Shown here: positions 18,193-27,553 of the stretch, piece by piece | Position numbering within the stretch: position 1 is the first letter of the stretch | Layout: every line of letters starts with the position of its first letter | Assembly: GCA_963578475.1 (NCBI GenBank) | Contig: CAUZCL010000019.1 | Location: 1-64,000 of the forward strand | DNA from: SMYC01 sp963578475 | GTDB taxonomy: Bacteria > Acidobacteriota > Vicinamibacteria > Marinacidobacterales > SMYC01 | Length of the DNA: 64,000 bases | Direction: 5' to 3' | Position numbers and translations under genes: made by a program | The notes under the pieces: generated by a model | What the model saw: only the letters and a program-made list of their open reading frames with translations | What the model was told of the DNA's origin: nothing | Database searches by the model: none

Positions 18193-18555
18193 ATGTCCGA
18201 CGTCAAGATCTCCTCTGACGGGTCCGAGGGCATTTTCAACGAGTTCATCCAGGAACAGCTCGATGAAATCGTGGACGACATCATTAACAGAGGAGATCTG
18301 GACCGCTTCGACGACCGCGGCAGTGACATCATCATCGAGATGGATGACATCCAGCCGCCGACTTTCATCTATGGCGACAATGAGGGTGGCCGCGGCTCCG
18401 GCGGACAGGGGCCTGGTAACGAAAAAGGCAAGCTCCGCTTCCGCGTGCCGTTCCAAGCCTTCATGGAGCTTTTGGGCCAGAGGCTGCGGCTCATGTCTTC
18501 TGCCAAAATCCTGTCTCTGACGACTCCGAGAACGACCTGCACCACGCGATGGTAA
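18193..18555 (+). pseudogene. DUF444 (YeaH/YhbH-like) protein, truncated
   Basis: The start MSDVKISSDGSEGIFNEFIQ and the region LDEIVDDIINRGDLDRF, then FRVPFQAFMELLGQRL, match the N-terminal quarter of DUF444 proteins, the partner of PrkA kinases. After about 18485 the family sequence stops, and an unrelated out-of-frame tail (LHHAMVIAAVKLARAIQAYG, to about 18614 in another frame) follows. The von Willebrand-type domain is lost. It sits downstream of the broken prkA, the normal gene order, so the pair decayed together. Confidence 0.7.
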
Positions 18556-18716
18556 TAGCGGCGGTGAAGCTCGCCAGAGCTATCCAAGCCTACGGAAAGT
18601 GTTCTTTCGACTAGCTTTATGTCTGCGTGTGCTTCAGCGAGCTCGGGCATGTTCGTATATGAGGCGGTCCTAGGGCCGCTAACGTTGCACGAAAAACGTG
18701 CGGCGCCGAAAAAGAC

Positions 18717-19496
18717 TCAACTATTGCTAGACGTCAATCGCGCCCAGAGCGCGTCACAGGCTTCGACCGCGCCGATCGGCAGCCGCACGTCGACTTCGCC
18801 CGACAGCTGTGTGACGTCCGGGTTGATTTCCACGGTGTGCTTGCCATTGTGCTTGGCCTCGAGGACTGGGCGGGCGATGTAGGGAAAGGCGCTCGTCGTC
18901 CCAATCGAGAACACGACGTCGAAGCCCTTCTCGAGCTCCGCTTGCATGAGCTCGACTTTGCGAAAGGGAAGAAGCTCTCCGAAGAGCACGACGTCGGGAC
19001 GCAGATGCGCGCTGCATTCGGGGCAGGAGGGAAGCGGCGAGAGTCCGCTGTAATCCTCGACGGTGGCCCGATAATCGCACGCGGTACAGGAAAGGTTGTG
19101 GACGTCGCCGTGGATATCAATGACGTTTCGAGAACCGGCTTTCCGGTGGAAGCCGTCGACGTTCTGCGTCAGGACCCAGCTGCGTTCGTAGCGATGCTCC
19201 TCCTCGGCGAGCCTTTCGTGAGCTCGATTGAAGCTTTTGCCGCGACACGCGGCTTCGATCTGATGAATGTGCTTCCAAGTCAGCGCGGGGTTCGTTTCCA
19301 TCATCGCGCCGGAGAGCGCTTCTTCGATAGTGATGCCTTCTGGCGTATCGGCGTCTTCGTAGAGACCGCCGATGCCGCGATAAGTAGGGAGGCCCGAATC
19401 GGCCGAGATCCCGGCCCCAGTAATGAAGAGAACGCTCTTGGCGTCCCTCAAATAAGAAACGACTTTATCGAGCTTGTACTCGAGGCTCGCCACCAT
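18717..19496 (-). CDS. cobB: Sir2 family NAD-dependent protein deacylase
   Basis: 259 residues from ATG 19496; the frame extends further upstream, but that part overlaps the divergent gene. It removes acyl groups from lysine using NAD. Visible motifs are GAGISADSGLPTYRG, LTQNVDGFHRKAG, the catalytic histidine in DIHGDVHNL, the four zinc cysteines in CTAC and CPEC, and the NAD motif GTTSAFPYIA. The length fits bacterial sirtuins. It diverges from the HEAAH gene with 27 bases between starts, so the promoters overlap. Confidence 0.93.
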   Translation of the reverse strand: MVASLEYKLDKVVSYLRDAKSVLFITGAGISADSGLPTYRGIGGLYEDADTPEGITIEEALSGAMMETNPALTWKHIHQIEAACRGKSFNRAHERLAEEEHRYERSWVLTQNVDGFHRKAGSRNVIDIHGDVHNLSCTACDYRATVEDYSGLSPLPSCPECSAHLRPDVVLFGELLPFRKVELMQAELEKGFDVVFSIGTTSAFPYIARPVLEAKHNGKHTVEINPDVTQLSGEVDVRLPIGAVEACDALWARLTSSNS

Positions 19497-19523
19497 AGTC
19501 GGAATTATCCTACAATCCGTGAT

Positions 19524-20018
19524 GTGGGTGTTCTGCTGCTCGAAGAAGTCGACGAGGCGAGGATCGGACAGCTGCTCTCGCGATACGGCTTGAAGTTGAA
19601 CCACGTTCCCGCCTGCCGCGCGATCCCAGGAAGTTATTGGGGCGATCGCGAAGCAGGACTCGTCGAGGATCGGCTCTACGCGCGGCCCGACACCCCGATC
19701 CACTCGGTGCTGCACGAAGCGGCGCATTTCGTGTGCATGAGCCCGTCCCGCCGCGCCTGTCTCGAACGCGACGCGGGCGGCGACGACGTCGAAGAAAACG
19801 CGGTGTGCTACCTCCAAGTGCTCTTGTCCGACCACGTTGTGCAGATGGGCCGCGATCGAATGTTTCGAGATATGGATAGCTGGGGCTACAGTTTTCGTTT
19901 GGGCTCGACAAAGAGCTGGTTCGACGAGGATGCCGAGGACGCGCTATCGTGGCTTCGCGCCGAAGGATTGGTGGACGAGAAGGAGGCCGCTCTTTGGACG
20001 AGACGAGGGGAAGAATGA
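19524..20018 (+). CDS. Uncharacterised protein with HEAAH metal-binding motif
   Basis: 164 residues from GTG 19524. The central HSVLHEAAHFVCMSP carries an HExxH zinc-type motif, followed by an acidic DAGGDDVEENAVCYLQ that could add a metal ligand, and GYSFRLGSTKSWFDEDAEDA near the end. It looks like a conserved protein of unknown role found in many proteobacteria and acidobacteria; a peptidase function is only inferred from HExxH. It overlaps the decarboxylase start by four bases (ATGA) and so forms a pair with it. Confidence 0.7.
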   Translation: MGVLLLEEVDEARIGQLLSRYGLKLNHVPACRAIPGSYWGDREAGLVEDRLYARPDTPIHSVLHEAAHFVCMSPSRRACLERDAGGDDVEENAVCYLQVLLSDHVVQMGRDRMFRDMDSWGYSFRLGSTKSWFDEDAEDALSWLRAEGLVDEKEAALWTRRGEE

Positions 20019-21439
20019 AGTGGGACGTGGACGACAGGCTCGCGCTTTCGGCCGAGTCGATGCGAGAGATGGGCTATCGCGTCGTGGACATCGTGGCGGA
20101 GAACTTCGCCACCCTCGCCGAGCGACCGGTCAGCTTGACGGACTCGAGAGCGGCGCTCGAAGCGGCGCTTCGGGAGCCGGCGCCCGCAAGACCGCGAGCT
20201 CCGGATGAGGTTCTCGAGATCGTCCGTGACGTCATCCTCGAGAACATGATCCATGTCGACCACCCGAGAAATTTTGGTTTCGTTCCCGGCCCCAGCAACT
20301 ATGTCGGCGCGCTCGCTGATTTTCTCACCGCGGGCTTCAACGTCTTTGCGGGCACGTGGCTCGAAGCTTCGGGGCCGGCGCAGATCGAGATCGTAACCAT
20401 TGACTGGCTCAAAGAGCTGTGCGGCCTTCCGGGCTCGGCTCGAGGTTTGTTCGTGAGCGGCGGCTCGGCCGCCAACTTGACGTCGCTCATGATTGCGCGT
20501 CAGGAGAAGCTGCCTGATGGGCCGGCGGGCGGCGTGGCCTATTGCTCGGACCAGACGCATTCGTCGATGGAGCGAGCCTTTCGCATCCTCGGTTTCGGCG
20601 TTGGGCAAATCCGTCGCATCGAGACCGATAGCCGCTATCGGCTGTCTCTCAATGCACTCGAGAAAGCCATCGACGAAGACCGCGCCGAAGGCAAGAGACC
20701 GTTTTGCGTTGTCGCCAATGCGGGAACGACGAATACTGGCGCCGTGGATCCTTTGCCCGAGCTTTCCGAGCTCTGTCGTCGCGAAGACCTTTGGCTGCAC
20801 GCCGACGGCGCGTACGGAGCCGTAGCCGTGCTGTCACCGACCTACCGACATTTGCTCGAAGGCCTAGGCAACGTCGATTCGCTCTCGCTCGATCCACACA
20901 AGTGGCTCTTCCAGCCCTACGAGATCGGCTGCGTGCTCATGCGCGACGGCGAGCTTTTGACGAAGCACCTCGAAGCTCACCCCGAATATCTCCAGGACGT
21001 CAAGGCGGGAGAAGAAGAAGTTAATTTTTGCGATCTTGGCTTTCAGCTGACGCGGCAGTTTCGCGCGCTCAAGCTGTGGATGACGATCCAGCTCTTCGGG
21101 CTCGACAACATCCGGGCCGCCGTCGAGCGTGGGATTCGCGCAGCGGAGAAGGCGGAGACCTACGTACGAGGCCACGAAGAGCTCGAAGTGGTCTCGGCGG
21201 CCAAGCTCGGAGTCATCAGCTTTCGCTACCTCGCCAAATCGAGCGACGACTTGAATGCGTTCAACCTCGAGCTCTCGAAAGCGGTCATCGTCGACAGCTT
21301 TTGCCTTGCGAGCTCGACGGAGTTGAACGGCAAGGTGGTGCTCCGCATGTGCACCATCAACCCGCGCACGACCGCCGACGATCTTCTAAACACGGTGGAG
21401 CGGATTGTTGCGATTGGGCGGCGTCTCGACGCCCCTTGA
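20015..21439 (+). CDS. PLP-dependent amino acid decarboxylase (DDC/group II)
   Basis: 474 residues. An aromatic-L-amino-acid decarboxylase-type enzyme. Landmarks: the N-terminal region MGYRVVDIVAENF, FVSGGSAANLTSLM, NAGTTNTGAVDPL, the cofactor aspartate in WLHADGAYGA, and the PLP lysine in DPHKWLFQPYEIG. The substrate (tryptophan, tyrosine, phenylalanine or DOPA) cannot be read from sequence alone. It is translationally coupled to the HEAAH gene upstream. Confidence 0.92.
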   Translation: MKWDVDDRLALSAESMREMGYRVVDIVAENFATLAERPVSLTDSRAALEAALREPAPARPRAPDEVLEIVRDVILENMIHVDHPRNFGFVPGPSNYVGALADFLTAGFNVFAGTWLEASGPAQIEIVTIDWLKELCGLPGSARGLFVSGGSAANLTSLMIARQEKLPDGPAGGVAYCSDQTHSSMERAFRILGFGVGQIRRIETDSRYRLSLNALEKAIDEDRAEGKRPFCVVANAGTTNTGAVDPLPELSELCRREDLWLHADGAYGAVAVLSPTYRHLLEGLGNVDSLSLDPHKWLFQPYEIGCVLMRDGELLTKHLEAHPEYLQDVKAGEEEVNFCDLGFQLTRQFRALKLWMTIQLFGLDNIRAAVERGIRAAEKAETYVRGHEELEVVSAAKLGVISFRYLAKSSDDLNAFNLELSKAVIVDSFCLASSTELNGKVVLRMCTINPRTTADDLLNTVERIVAIGRRLDAP

Positions 21440-21550
21440 GGACGGTTTTCAAAGCGTCATCCTCGTGCGATAATTTTCTAAGTATCCCCGACAATTTGTA
21501 GCGCGTCCCAAACGGCCGGCGAGCCTCCCCTGGCCAGCGCGAGGAGCATC

Positions 21551-21909
21551 ATGGACCAGCCCACACCGGGCGGAAGCCCTCTCGATTTCGACAAAGCTCA
21601 GTTCGAGGAAGAAACGCCCTCCGAGCTCACCTGCGAATACTGCAAGAAGGCCATCGACGGTGTGTATTTCGATGTGAATGGCGGGCCGCTCCCGAAGATG
21701 CGTCGATCGCAGTCTACCTGCTCGCATTGGTCGTCATTGGTGTCATCGCGATGGCCACGCCATTCCTCGCGGGGGTCGAGAACGTGATAGGTATCCTTAT
21801 TATAGGCTTCGCTTTGTACGAAGCCTGGCGTATGAACGCGTACCAGCCTTTGGTCGTCGAAGGTCCCTTCAAACTAGGGGAAGAGCCGTCTGGCGATGCA
21901 CTGCCCTGA
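21551..21909 (+). pseudogene. Zinc-ribbon membrane protein with internal deletion
   Basis: The 5' half reads DFDKAQFEEETPSELTCEYC and then KKAIDGVYFDVNG, the start of a protein with a CxxC zinc-ribbon. At about 21685 the frame breaks and continues one frame over as EDASIAVYLLALVVIGVIAM, then a hydrophobic segment and FALYEAWRMNAYQPL to the stop at 21909. In related proteins a second CxxC and several membrane helices lie between these parts, so the middle is deleted and the ends are out of frame. Confidence 0.65.
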
Positions 21910-21989
21910 CTGCCGTATCGGCATCGCTTCGAACCGGTTGAGCTGCCCCGGCGTGCCACGCACTGGTCTACTTCAGAATCAGGAGTGGG

Positions 21990-22642
21990 CTAGCCGGTGA
22001 ATGTGGCGGCGAGGTCGGTGCGCTCGTCTTCCGAGAGCTCGATTTCGAGAGCGGCTTCGGCCATGTCGAGATGTTCGGGTCGGCGTGGGCCGGTGATGAT
22101 GGCGGTTGTGAGGGGGTTTGCGAGCGCCCATGCCATGGTGAGTGAGCCCATCGACACACCGCGATCCTCCGCGGTTTTGCGAAAGTGGCGCAGAGCGGAA
22201 AAGATCTTCTCGTTTACGAGATGCCAGATCTCGCGCTGTTGCTCGTGGAGCCCCTCGTATCGAAGAAATGCCGGGTCGGCAGCGTAAGGTGCTAAGACCG
22301 CGCTCGAATAGGCCGAGTCCCGGTTCGACTCGATCTTCTCGAAGCGCACGACCAGGACGTCCCCCGGCTCAGCGCCCTCGATGTAGAACGGCCCGATCTG
22401 CGGGTTCGGGCCGGACGCGACTTGGTTGCCATGCTCGTCGCTGCCGCCTGCGTTAATCGTTTTGGTCACGACGCGGTCGCCCGGGCTGATCCGGAGCGCC
22501 GGCGGGTGGGCAAACGAGAAGGTGTTGTAGTGGTCGTCGCCTCGAACTCGTGCGTCGTCTGGGCGAACGATGGCGTCGCGAGCAGCGCGGAAGCGAGAGA
22601 GATGACGAGACCGAGGGACAGCCTGGTCGAAGTGATGCGCAT
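21990..22642 (-). pseudogene. Chimera: acetamidase/formamidase start joined to aldo/keto reductase end
   Basis: The 5' part starts at ATG 22642 with a Sec signal (LSLGLVISLASALLATPSFA). After a one-base frameshift near 22555 it continues HYNTFSFAHPPALRISPGD and INAGGSDEHGNQVASGPNPQ, the start of the acetamidase/formamidase family. Then, near 22230-22270, in frame, it becomes an aldo/keto reductase tail: EDRGVSMGSLTMAWALANPL and TAIITGPRRPEHL, up to 21990. Neither catalytic site is complete. Confidence 0.75.
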
Positions 22643-22860
22643 GAAGGTTTCTCCTCTAAAAGCCAACTGGGGACATCTTAACGCACCGAGAGTACACCAC
22701 GCACGAGGCGCCGCCGACGTATTGGGTCCGAAGAACTGAAGCGCCTCGCGCCGGTGGATTGAGCTTCTTGCCAGCGGAAGTGGACGCCGAAGTAGTACCG
22801 TTCGCTGCTCTGGACGAGAGCCCTCTGGGTCTCCTGGGGGAACGTCGACGAGGCCGCCCG

Positions 22861-24108
22861 CTATCGCGCTCTCGAGGGCTGAGGACTGACAAGAACTGTG
22901 CGTGGTGAAATCAGCCGCACGACATTCTCTGCTTTATCGGTGAGATCGATACGCTCGAGAATGTCTTCGTCTATAAGACAGCGTGCGAACGCTCGATGGC
23001 CGGAGCTCGTGAAATGGCTGTCTTGAACGTAGTAGAGCGTTGCCACAGAACCTGACTTCTGCAGGCAGCTGCTCGCGTCGATCACGGGGACGCCAAACTG
23101 CTCGTAAATCTCGACGAGAGCTCGTGTCGGCATGTGCGGATCGATGCGCGTTCCGTCCATCCCGTAATAAGCGGTCTTCGCCTCGAATTGCGCTTGGTCG
23201 ATCTGATACTTCGCGGGGATCACGACGAAGATCGTGTCGAACGACTTTTCTCGAGCGAGGCGTTCGAGCCGCTCCATTTGCTTGGAATAGATCCGTATGT
23301 ATTCTTCGAGAAGCGCCCTGTCGCCGATCAAACGGAAAAAGAAGTCCATCCCCGTCTTGCGACTCGGGTCTAGCAAGGTCAGAAGCGATTGGCGCGAGAA
23401 CTGCAGCAGGTAGCTCTTCCGAAGGAGCGGGTGGCGGTTCACGAGCGCGTTGACGCGGACGTACCACGGTGGGCTCCTCGGCTCGCCGCTGCCCAGCACA
23501 GGCTGAGCTCTGCGGCTCCAGGTTTCGTACAGGTCGTTCCCGGCATAAGCGGCGATGACGTAGAGAGGCGGCGAGCCGAGCTCCTCGTGCCTGAGCTCGA
23601 TGACGTCGAGCTCTTCTTTCAGTGAAAATTCCGGTACTCCAAGATTCACCACATGCCGGCCAGATTCTAGAGCCAAGTGGGAGGCGAAAGTTTCGTCGTC
23701 TTCGACGCCGATGCCAAAAGTAAAAGAGTCTCCGAGGACGGGAACAAGTGGTGCACGGCCGCGCTTCTCGCTGGTCACCCTGGTACAGAGCTCATCAAAG
23801 TGGGCCGTCTTGCGGTACTCAACATTTTGTATCGTTAACTCGGCGCCCGGCTCGAAACGGAGGATGCGGCCGTCCCGCCTCTCGATCGGCCGAGCCGCGT
23901 CCGAGCCAAAGCTCTGAGCGCTACCGGCGGTGAGCTCCCGCATTCTGAGCTCGAGCCAATCCGGTCCCGCCGATCTCAAGTAGAGCTCCTCCGCCATCAG
24001 CGCACCTAGCGTGCTCGTAGCGAGAGCCACGAGCCCAAAGACACGATGCCGGCGTCTCGTCCGCTTGGAAAGGTCTTGCAAGATTGTCGCCTCAGGTAGG
24101 GCCGCCAC
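22861..24108 (-). CDS. SGNH/GDSL-type hydrolase, membrane anchored
   Basis: 415 residues. One membrane helix near the N-terminus (FGLVALATSTLGALMAEELY) is followed by a periplasmic SGNH hydrolase domain: the nucleophile block VLGDSFTFGIGVEDDETF, the asparagine in YAGNDLYE, and the C-terminal DSHFTSSGHRAF with the Asp/His pair. The layout resembles AlgX/DltD-like acyl esterases that trim or transfer acetyl groups on polysaccharides; the exact substrate is not predictable. The start is GTG. The 218 bases downstream, to the formamidase chimera, contain no recognisable gene. Confidence 0.75.
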   Translation of the reverse strand: MAALPEATILQDLSKRTRRRHRVFGLVALATSTLGALMAEELYLRSAGPDWLELRMRELTAGSAQSFGSDAARPIERRDGRILRFEPGAELTIQNVEYRKTAHFDELCTRVTSEKRGRAPLVPVLGDSFTFGIGVEDDETFASHLALESGRHVVNLGVPEFSLKEELDVIELRHEELGSPPLYVIAAYAGNDLYETWSRRAQPVLGSGEPRSPPWYVRVNALVNRHPLLRKSYLLQFSRQSLLTLLDPSRKTGMDFFFRLIGDRALLEEYIRIYSKQMERLERLAREKSFDTIFVVIPAKYQIDQAQFEAKTAYYGMDGTRIDPHMPTRALVEIYEQFGVPVIDASSCLQKSGSVATLYYVQDSHFTSSGHRAFARCLIDEDILERIDLTDKAENVVRLISPRTVLVSPQPSRAR

Positions 24109-24189
24109 CCCGAGCGCGTCCCGTTAGAAATATTCCCGTGTTTCGATTCTACGGACCGTTTCCAAGGCAAGCAACAGGGATGAAGGAAC

Positions 24190-25146
24190 CTAGACCAAAT
24201 GGCAAGCCGCCTGATGCTTCTGGCCGACTCCGCGGAACTCAGGTACTTCGCTGCGACACTGCGGCTCGACCTCCGGGCAGCGGGTGTGGAAGCGGCATCC
24301 CTCCGGGGGTGCGGCGGGCGGCGGAATCTCGCCTCTGAGCACCTGTCTCGCGCGCTTTCGGTTGGGTCTCGGCAGTGAGGCGAGCAAGGCCTTCGTATAC
24401 GGATGTCGCGGGTTTCGAAAGAGGTCCTGTCCGGATCCGATCTCCGCGATCTTGCCGAGATACATCACTGCGACGCGGTCGCACATGTGGCGGACCATGC
24501 CCAGGTCATGTGAGATGAAGAGATAGGCGAGACCAAACCGCTTCTGGATGTCTTTCAGAAGATTCACGATCTGCCCTTGAATCGAGACGTCCAGCGCCGA
24601 GATCGGCTCGTCGCAGACGATCAGGTTCGGGTTGAGCGCGAGCGCTCGTGCGATACCGATCCGCTGCCGCTGTCCGCCGGAAAATTCGTGGGGGTAGCGA
24701 TCGCTGAAAGACGGATTGAGGCCGACGATTTCCATGAGCTCGCGGATCCGCTCCTGCCGCTCTGTCCGGCTGGAGCTCGTGTGCTCGGCGAGGGGCTCGC
24801 CGATCGAGGCGCCGATCTTCATCCGCGGGTTGAGCGAGGAGTAAGGGTCTTGGAAGATCATCTGCATCTTCGAGCGGAGCTTCCGAAGGGTTTGGCGCTC
24901 GAGGCCGTGCACGTCCATCCCGTTGAAAAGCACGTGCCCCGCGGTCGGCGTCGTCAGTCTTACGATCGTTCGCGCGAGCGTGGTCTTGCCGCACCCGCTT
25001 TCTCCAACGAGGCCGAGCGTCTCGCCTTGCTCGAGCTCGAACGAAACTCCGTCGACTGCGCGCACGGTACCGACCCTCCGCTGCCAGATGCCGCGCTGAA
25101 TCGGGTAGTGCTTCTCGAGCCCGACGACCTGAAGCAGCTTTGCCAT
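24190..25146 (-). CDS. Peptide ABC transporter ATP-binding protein (OppF/DppF type)
   Basis: 318 residues from ATG 25146. Complete ATPase: Walker A GESGCGKTT, Q-loop MIFQDPYSSLNPRM, signature FSGGQRQRIG, Walker B LIVCDEPISALD, H-loop LFISHDLG, and the oligopeptide-specific C-terminal extension with CRFHTRCP. Such subunits energise peptide or nickel uptake with an OppD-like partner and two permeases. Here the partner just upstream is truncated and no permease or binding protein is nearby, so the transporter is probably dead in spite of this intact subunit. Confidence 0.88.
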   Translation of the reverse strand: MAKLLQVVGLEKHYPIQRGIWQRRVGTVRAVDGVSFELEQGETLGLVGESGCGKTTLARTIVRLTTPTAGHVLFNGMDVHGLERQTLRKLRSKMQMIFQDPYSSLNPRMKIGASIGEPLAEHTSSSRTERQERIRELMEIVGLNPSFSDRYPHEFSGGQRQRIGIARALALNPNLIVCDEPISALDVSIQGQIVNLLKDIQKRFGLAYLFISHDLGMVRHMCDRVAVMYLGKIAEIGSGQDLFRNPRHPYTKALLASLPRPNRKRARQVLRGEIPPPAAPPEGCRFHTRCPEVEPQCRSEVPEFRGVGQKHQAACHLV

Positions 25147-25148
25147 CG

Positions 25149-25754
25149 CTATACTCTGCGCTCGCGCCCGGCTTCGATGTCCCACCAGCACGCGACGCTT
25201 CGGCCATCGTCGAGCTCCATGAGCGGCGGGTTCTCCTCTCGGCATTTGTCGAGTACGAGCTCACAGCGCTCCGCGAAAGGACATCCACGAGGAAGCGTCG
25301 TCATACTGGGCGGCTGTCCCGGGACCGTCGAGAGATGCTCTTGGCGGTCCCCGTCGATTTGCGGAATCGAAGCAAGTAGCCCGCGCGTGTAGGGATGTTG
25401 GGGAGATGCAAATAGCGGTCCGACGCGGGCATATTCCACGATGTAGCCGCCATACATGACGGCGACCCAATCGGCGAGATCGGCGACGACACGAAGGTCG
25501 TGCGTGATCCAAATCATCGCCATATCGCGCGAGGCTCGGAGCTCGGCGACCATTTCGAGAATCTGTGCCTGGATGGTGACGTCGAGCGCCGTTGTCGGCT
25601 CGTCCGCGATGAGAAGTCCCGGGTCGCAAGAAAGCGCCATCGCGATCATCACGCGCTGGCACATGCCGCCCGAGAACTGATGCGGATAGTCGTCGAGGCT
25701 GTCTTCCGGCCGCGGGATGCCCACCGCTAGCAAAAGCTCTGCCCCGGTATACAA
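25149..25754 (-). pseudogene. Peptide ABC transporter ATP-binding protein (OppD/DppD type), 5' half lost
   Basis: About 201 residues corresponding to the C-terminal two thirds of OppD: YPHQFSGGMCQRV signature, LLIADEPTTALD Walker B, MIWITHDLRVVADL H-loop and the CPFAERC extension. Walker A and the Q-loop are missing; the joint lies at about 25740, where an unrelated sequence begins (25760-25930, minus strand, reading RVGLRRVPRFRRIVDFK, unrecognised). Its stop is two bases before the OppF start, the normal operon arrangement. Confidence 0.8.
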
Positions 25755-25944
25755 AGACGATGCAGACGAGGATCGGCGATGCCTTCGAGCGAGCGACTGC
25801 CTTCGCGACCCAGCTGCAAAGCTCGAGGCCGCGAGACATCGTCGCCTTCTCGCGGTCGAGCGGCTTGAAATCGACTATCCTTCGGAAGCGAGGCACCCGT
25901 CGGAGACCGACGCGCATCGCGACTGACCCGCGCAACCGCGGCTA

Positions 25945-27111
25945 CTACTGGCTTACCGAGTACTTGGTGAACGCGCCACCGGCCTGGCTCAGCGAGTTCG
26001 GCCCTTCTGCGGCATACACATTACCGTCCGCGTCGACCGCGACGCCCTCGCCCGCCGTGCCCTGATAGAGCCTGCTCTCCCGCTCGAACGGTGGAATGAA
26101 GGCCGTGATGTAGTCCCCGTCGACCGGTCCGATGCGGACACCGTTGCGCCAGTTCGGGTGGTTGGTCGGGCTCGACTCGGAGTCGATCGCGTACACCATC
26201 TCGTCTACGATGAAGATGCCGCTGATGCGCCCGTATGAGTAGCGCGACTCGAGATAGTGGCCATCCTGGTCGAAAATCTCGATGCGGTGATTGCCGCGGT
26301 CCGCGACCCAGAGGCGGCCTTGCGAATCGAAGACCAGCGCGTGCGGAGTCCGGAACTCACCGTGCTCGACGCCGATCTGGCCCCACTCTTTGATGAAGGT
26401 CCCGTCGGCCGAGAACTTCAGGATGCGGCCGGTGTTCCCTGCCTCGCGGCCTTCCTCCATCCTCTGGTTGGTCGTCATCCCCTGACCGCTGTGGCCGTCG
26501 GCGACGAAGATGCTCCCGTCTGGTGCGGTGATGACGTCGTTCGGCTGATTGAACTGGTTTGGGCCGCTGCCCGGCTGCCCCGCCGTGCCGAGGCTCATCA
26601 GGAGCTCGCCATCGGGGCTGAACTTGTGCACCTGATGCCCCTTCGTTCCCTCGGCGTTCCCGGCGAAGTCCGTCACCCAAACGTTGCCTTCGGCGTCGAC
26701 GTGGATGCCGTGGGGGGTGACCATGACGCCACCGCCAAAATTGGCGAGCGCCTCGCCGGTGTTTCGGTCGAACTTGAAGATCGGGTCCACGGGGTTGTTG
26801 TCGCAGTTGACGGGTTCCCCGTCACCAAAGTTGCCCGCCCCGCAGCGCTCATACGCCCAGATATGCCCGTCGAGCGGATCGATGTCGATACCGGCGGTCG
26901 AGCCCCACTCTCGTCCCTCTGGAAGCGTGCCCCAGTTCACAGCAACGTTCGGGGCCGGATTTGGCAGACCTTCTCCAGTGATTAGGTTGCCGGTGGGCAT
27001 TTCCGGCCCCTCAGCCATCGCCTCCGGAACGTTCGATTCGGAGACACAGCCGGCCAGCAGACACAGGACGGCGACAAACAACACGGACTTCGCGGTTCGC
27101 AACGACGACAT
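25945..27111 (-). CDS. NHL-repeat lipoprotein, peptidyl-alpha-hydroxyglycine lyase-like
   Basis: 388 residues. The lipoprotein signal ends LLAGC. The rest is a six-bladed NHL propeller: HGIHVDAEGNVWVTDFAG, PNDVITAPDGSIFVADGHSG, HALVFDSQGRLWVADRGNHR and AVDADGNVYAAEGPNS. The pattern with repeated histidines before VDAEG blades is that of peptidyl-alpha-hydroxyglycine alpha-amidating lyase homologues, common as secreted propellers in Acidobacteriota. Actual lyase activity is unproven. Next to the PQQ-type propeller gene in divergent orientation, with remnants between. Confidence 0.8.
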   Translation of the reverse strand: MSSLRTAKSVLFVAVLCLLAGCVSESNVPEAMAEGPEMPTGNLITGEGLPNPAPNVAVNWGTLPEGREWGSTAGIDIDPLDGHIWAYERCGAGNFGDGEPVNCDNNPVDPIFKFDRNTGEALANFGGGVMVTPHGIHVDAEGNVWVTDFAGNAEGTKGHQVHKFSPDGELLMSLGTAGQPGSGPNQFNQPNDVITAPDGSIFVADGHSGQGMTTNQRMEEGREAGNTGRILKFSADGTFIKEWGQIGVEHGEFRTPHALVFDSQGRLWVADRGNHRIEIFDQDGHYLESRYSYGRISGIFIVDEMVYAIDSESSPTNHPNWRNGVRIGPVDGDYITAFIPPFERESRLYQGTAGEGVAVDADGNVYAAEGPNSLSQAGGAFTKYSVSQ

Positions 27112-27166
27112 TGGTTAGCTCCTTTTCCCTACGACGACGCGTTCGGTCGATCCCGATCGATTCCGT

Positions 27167-27553
27167 ATGACAAGCGCCAGCTGGAACTTTCGGGTCGAAC
27201 CCGGAAACCTCCGGGATCCCAGGTCGTATGGTCCTAGATTCTATACGCTCTGCCCGGTCAGAGAAAAATTTCAGGATGAGTCGCTGCCGCTTTTTGTCCG
27301 TGAAAGCAACGAGGACGTGCTCGACATTTTGACGAGCCACGTGTCGATGACGCGCGCGATCGCCGCCAAGAATTTGACCGAACTTACCGGGGGGACGGTC
27401 GGTTTCAGCCGAGACGGTGCGCTCAGCATGGAAGGTGTTTCGACGGTATTGGCACTCAGGCACGCCTACGGGACACCCGCTCACGACTTCATCGACATCG
27501 AAGCGTTCGTCGACCTCAGCTACTACGAGGCCGCGCTCGCGTCGCTACGATAG
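27167..27553 (+). pseudogene. Fragment of a transport substrate-binding protein
   Basis: The last about 95 codons (DVLDILTSHVSMTRAIAAKN, LTELTGGTVGFSRDGALSME, FIDIEAFVDLSYYEAALASL) read like the C-terminal lobe of a NitT/TauT-type ABC substrate-binding protein. The first 35 residues do not match and no export signal is visible, so the 5' part was lost and replaced. Identification is from the general look of the lobe, so it is tentative. Confidence 0.45.
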
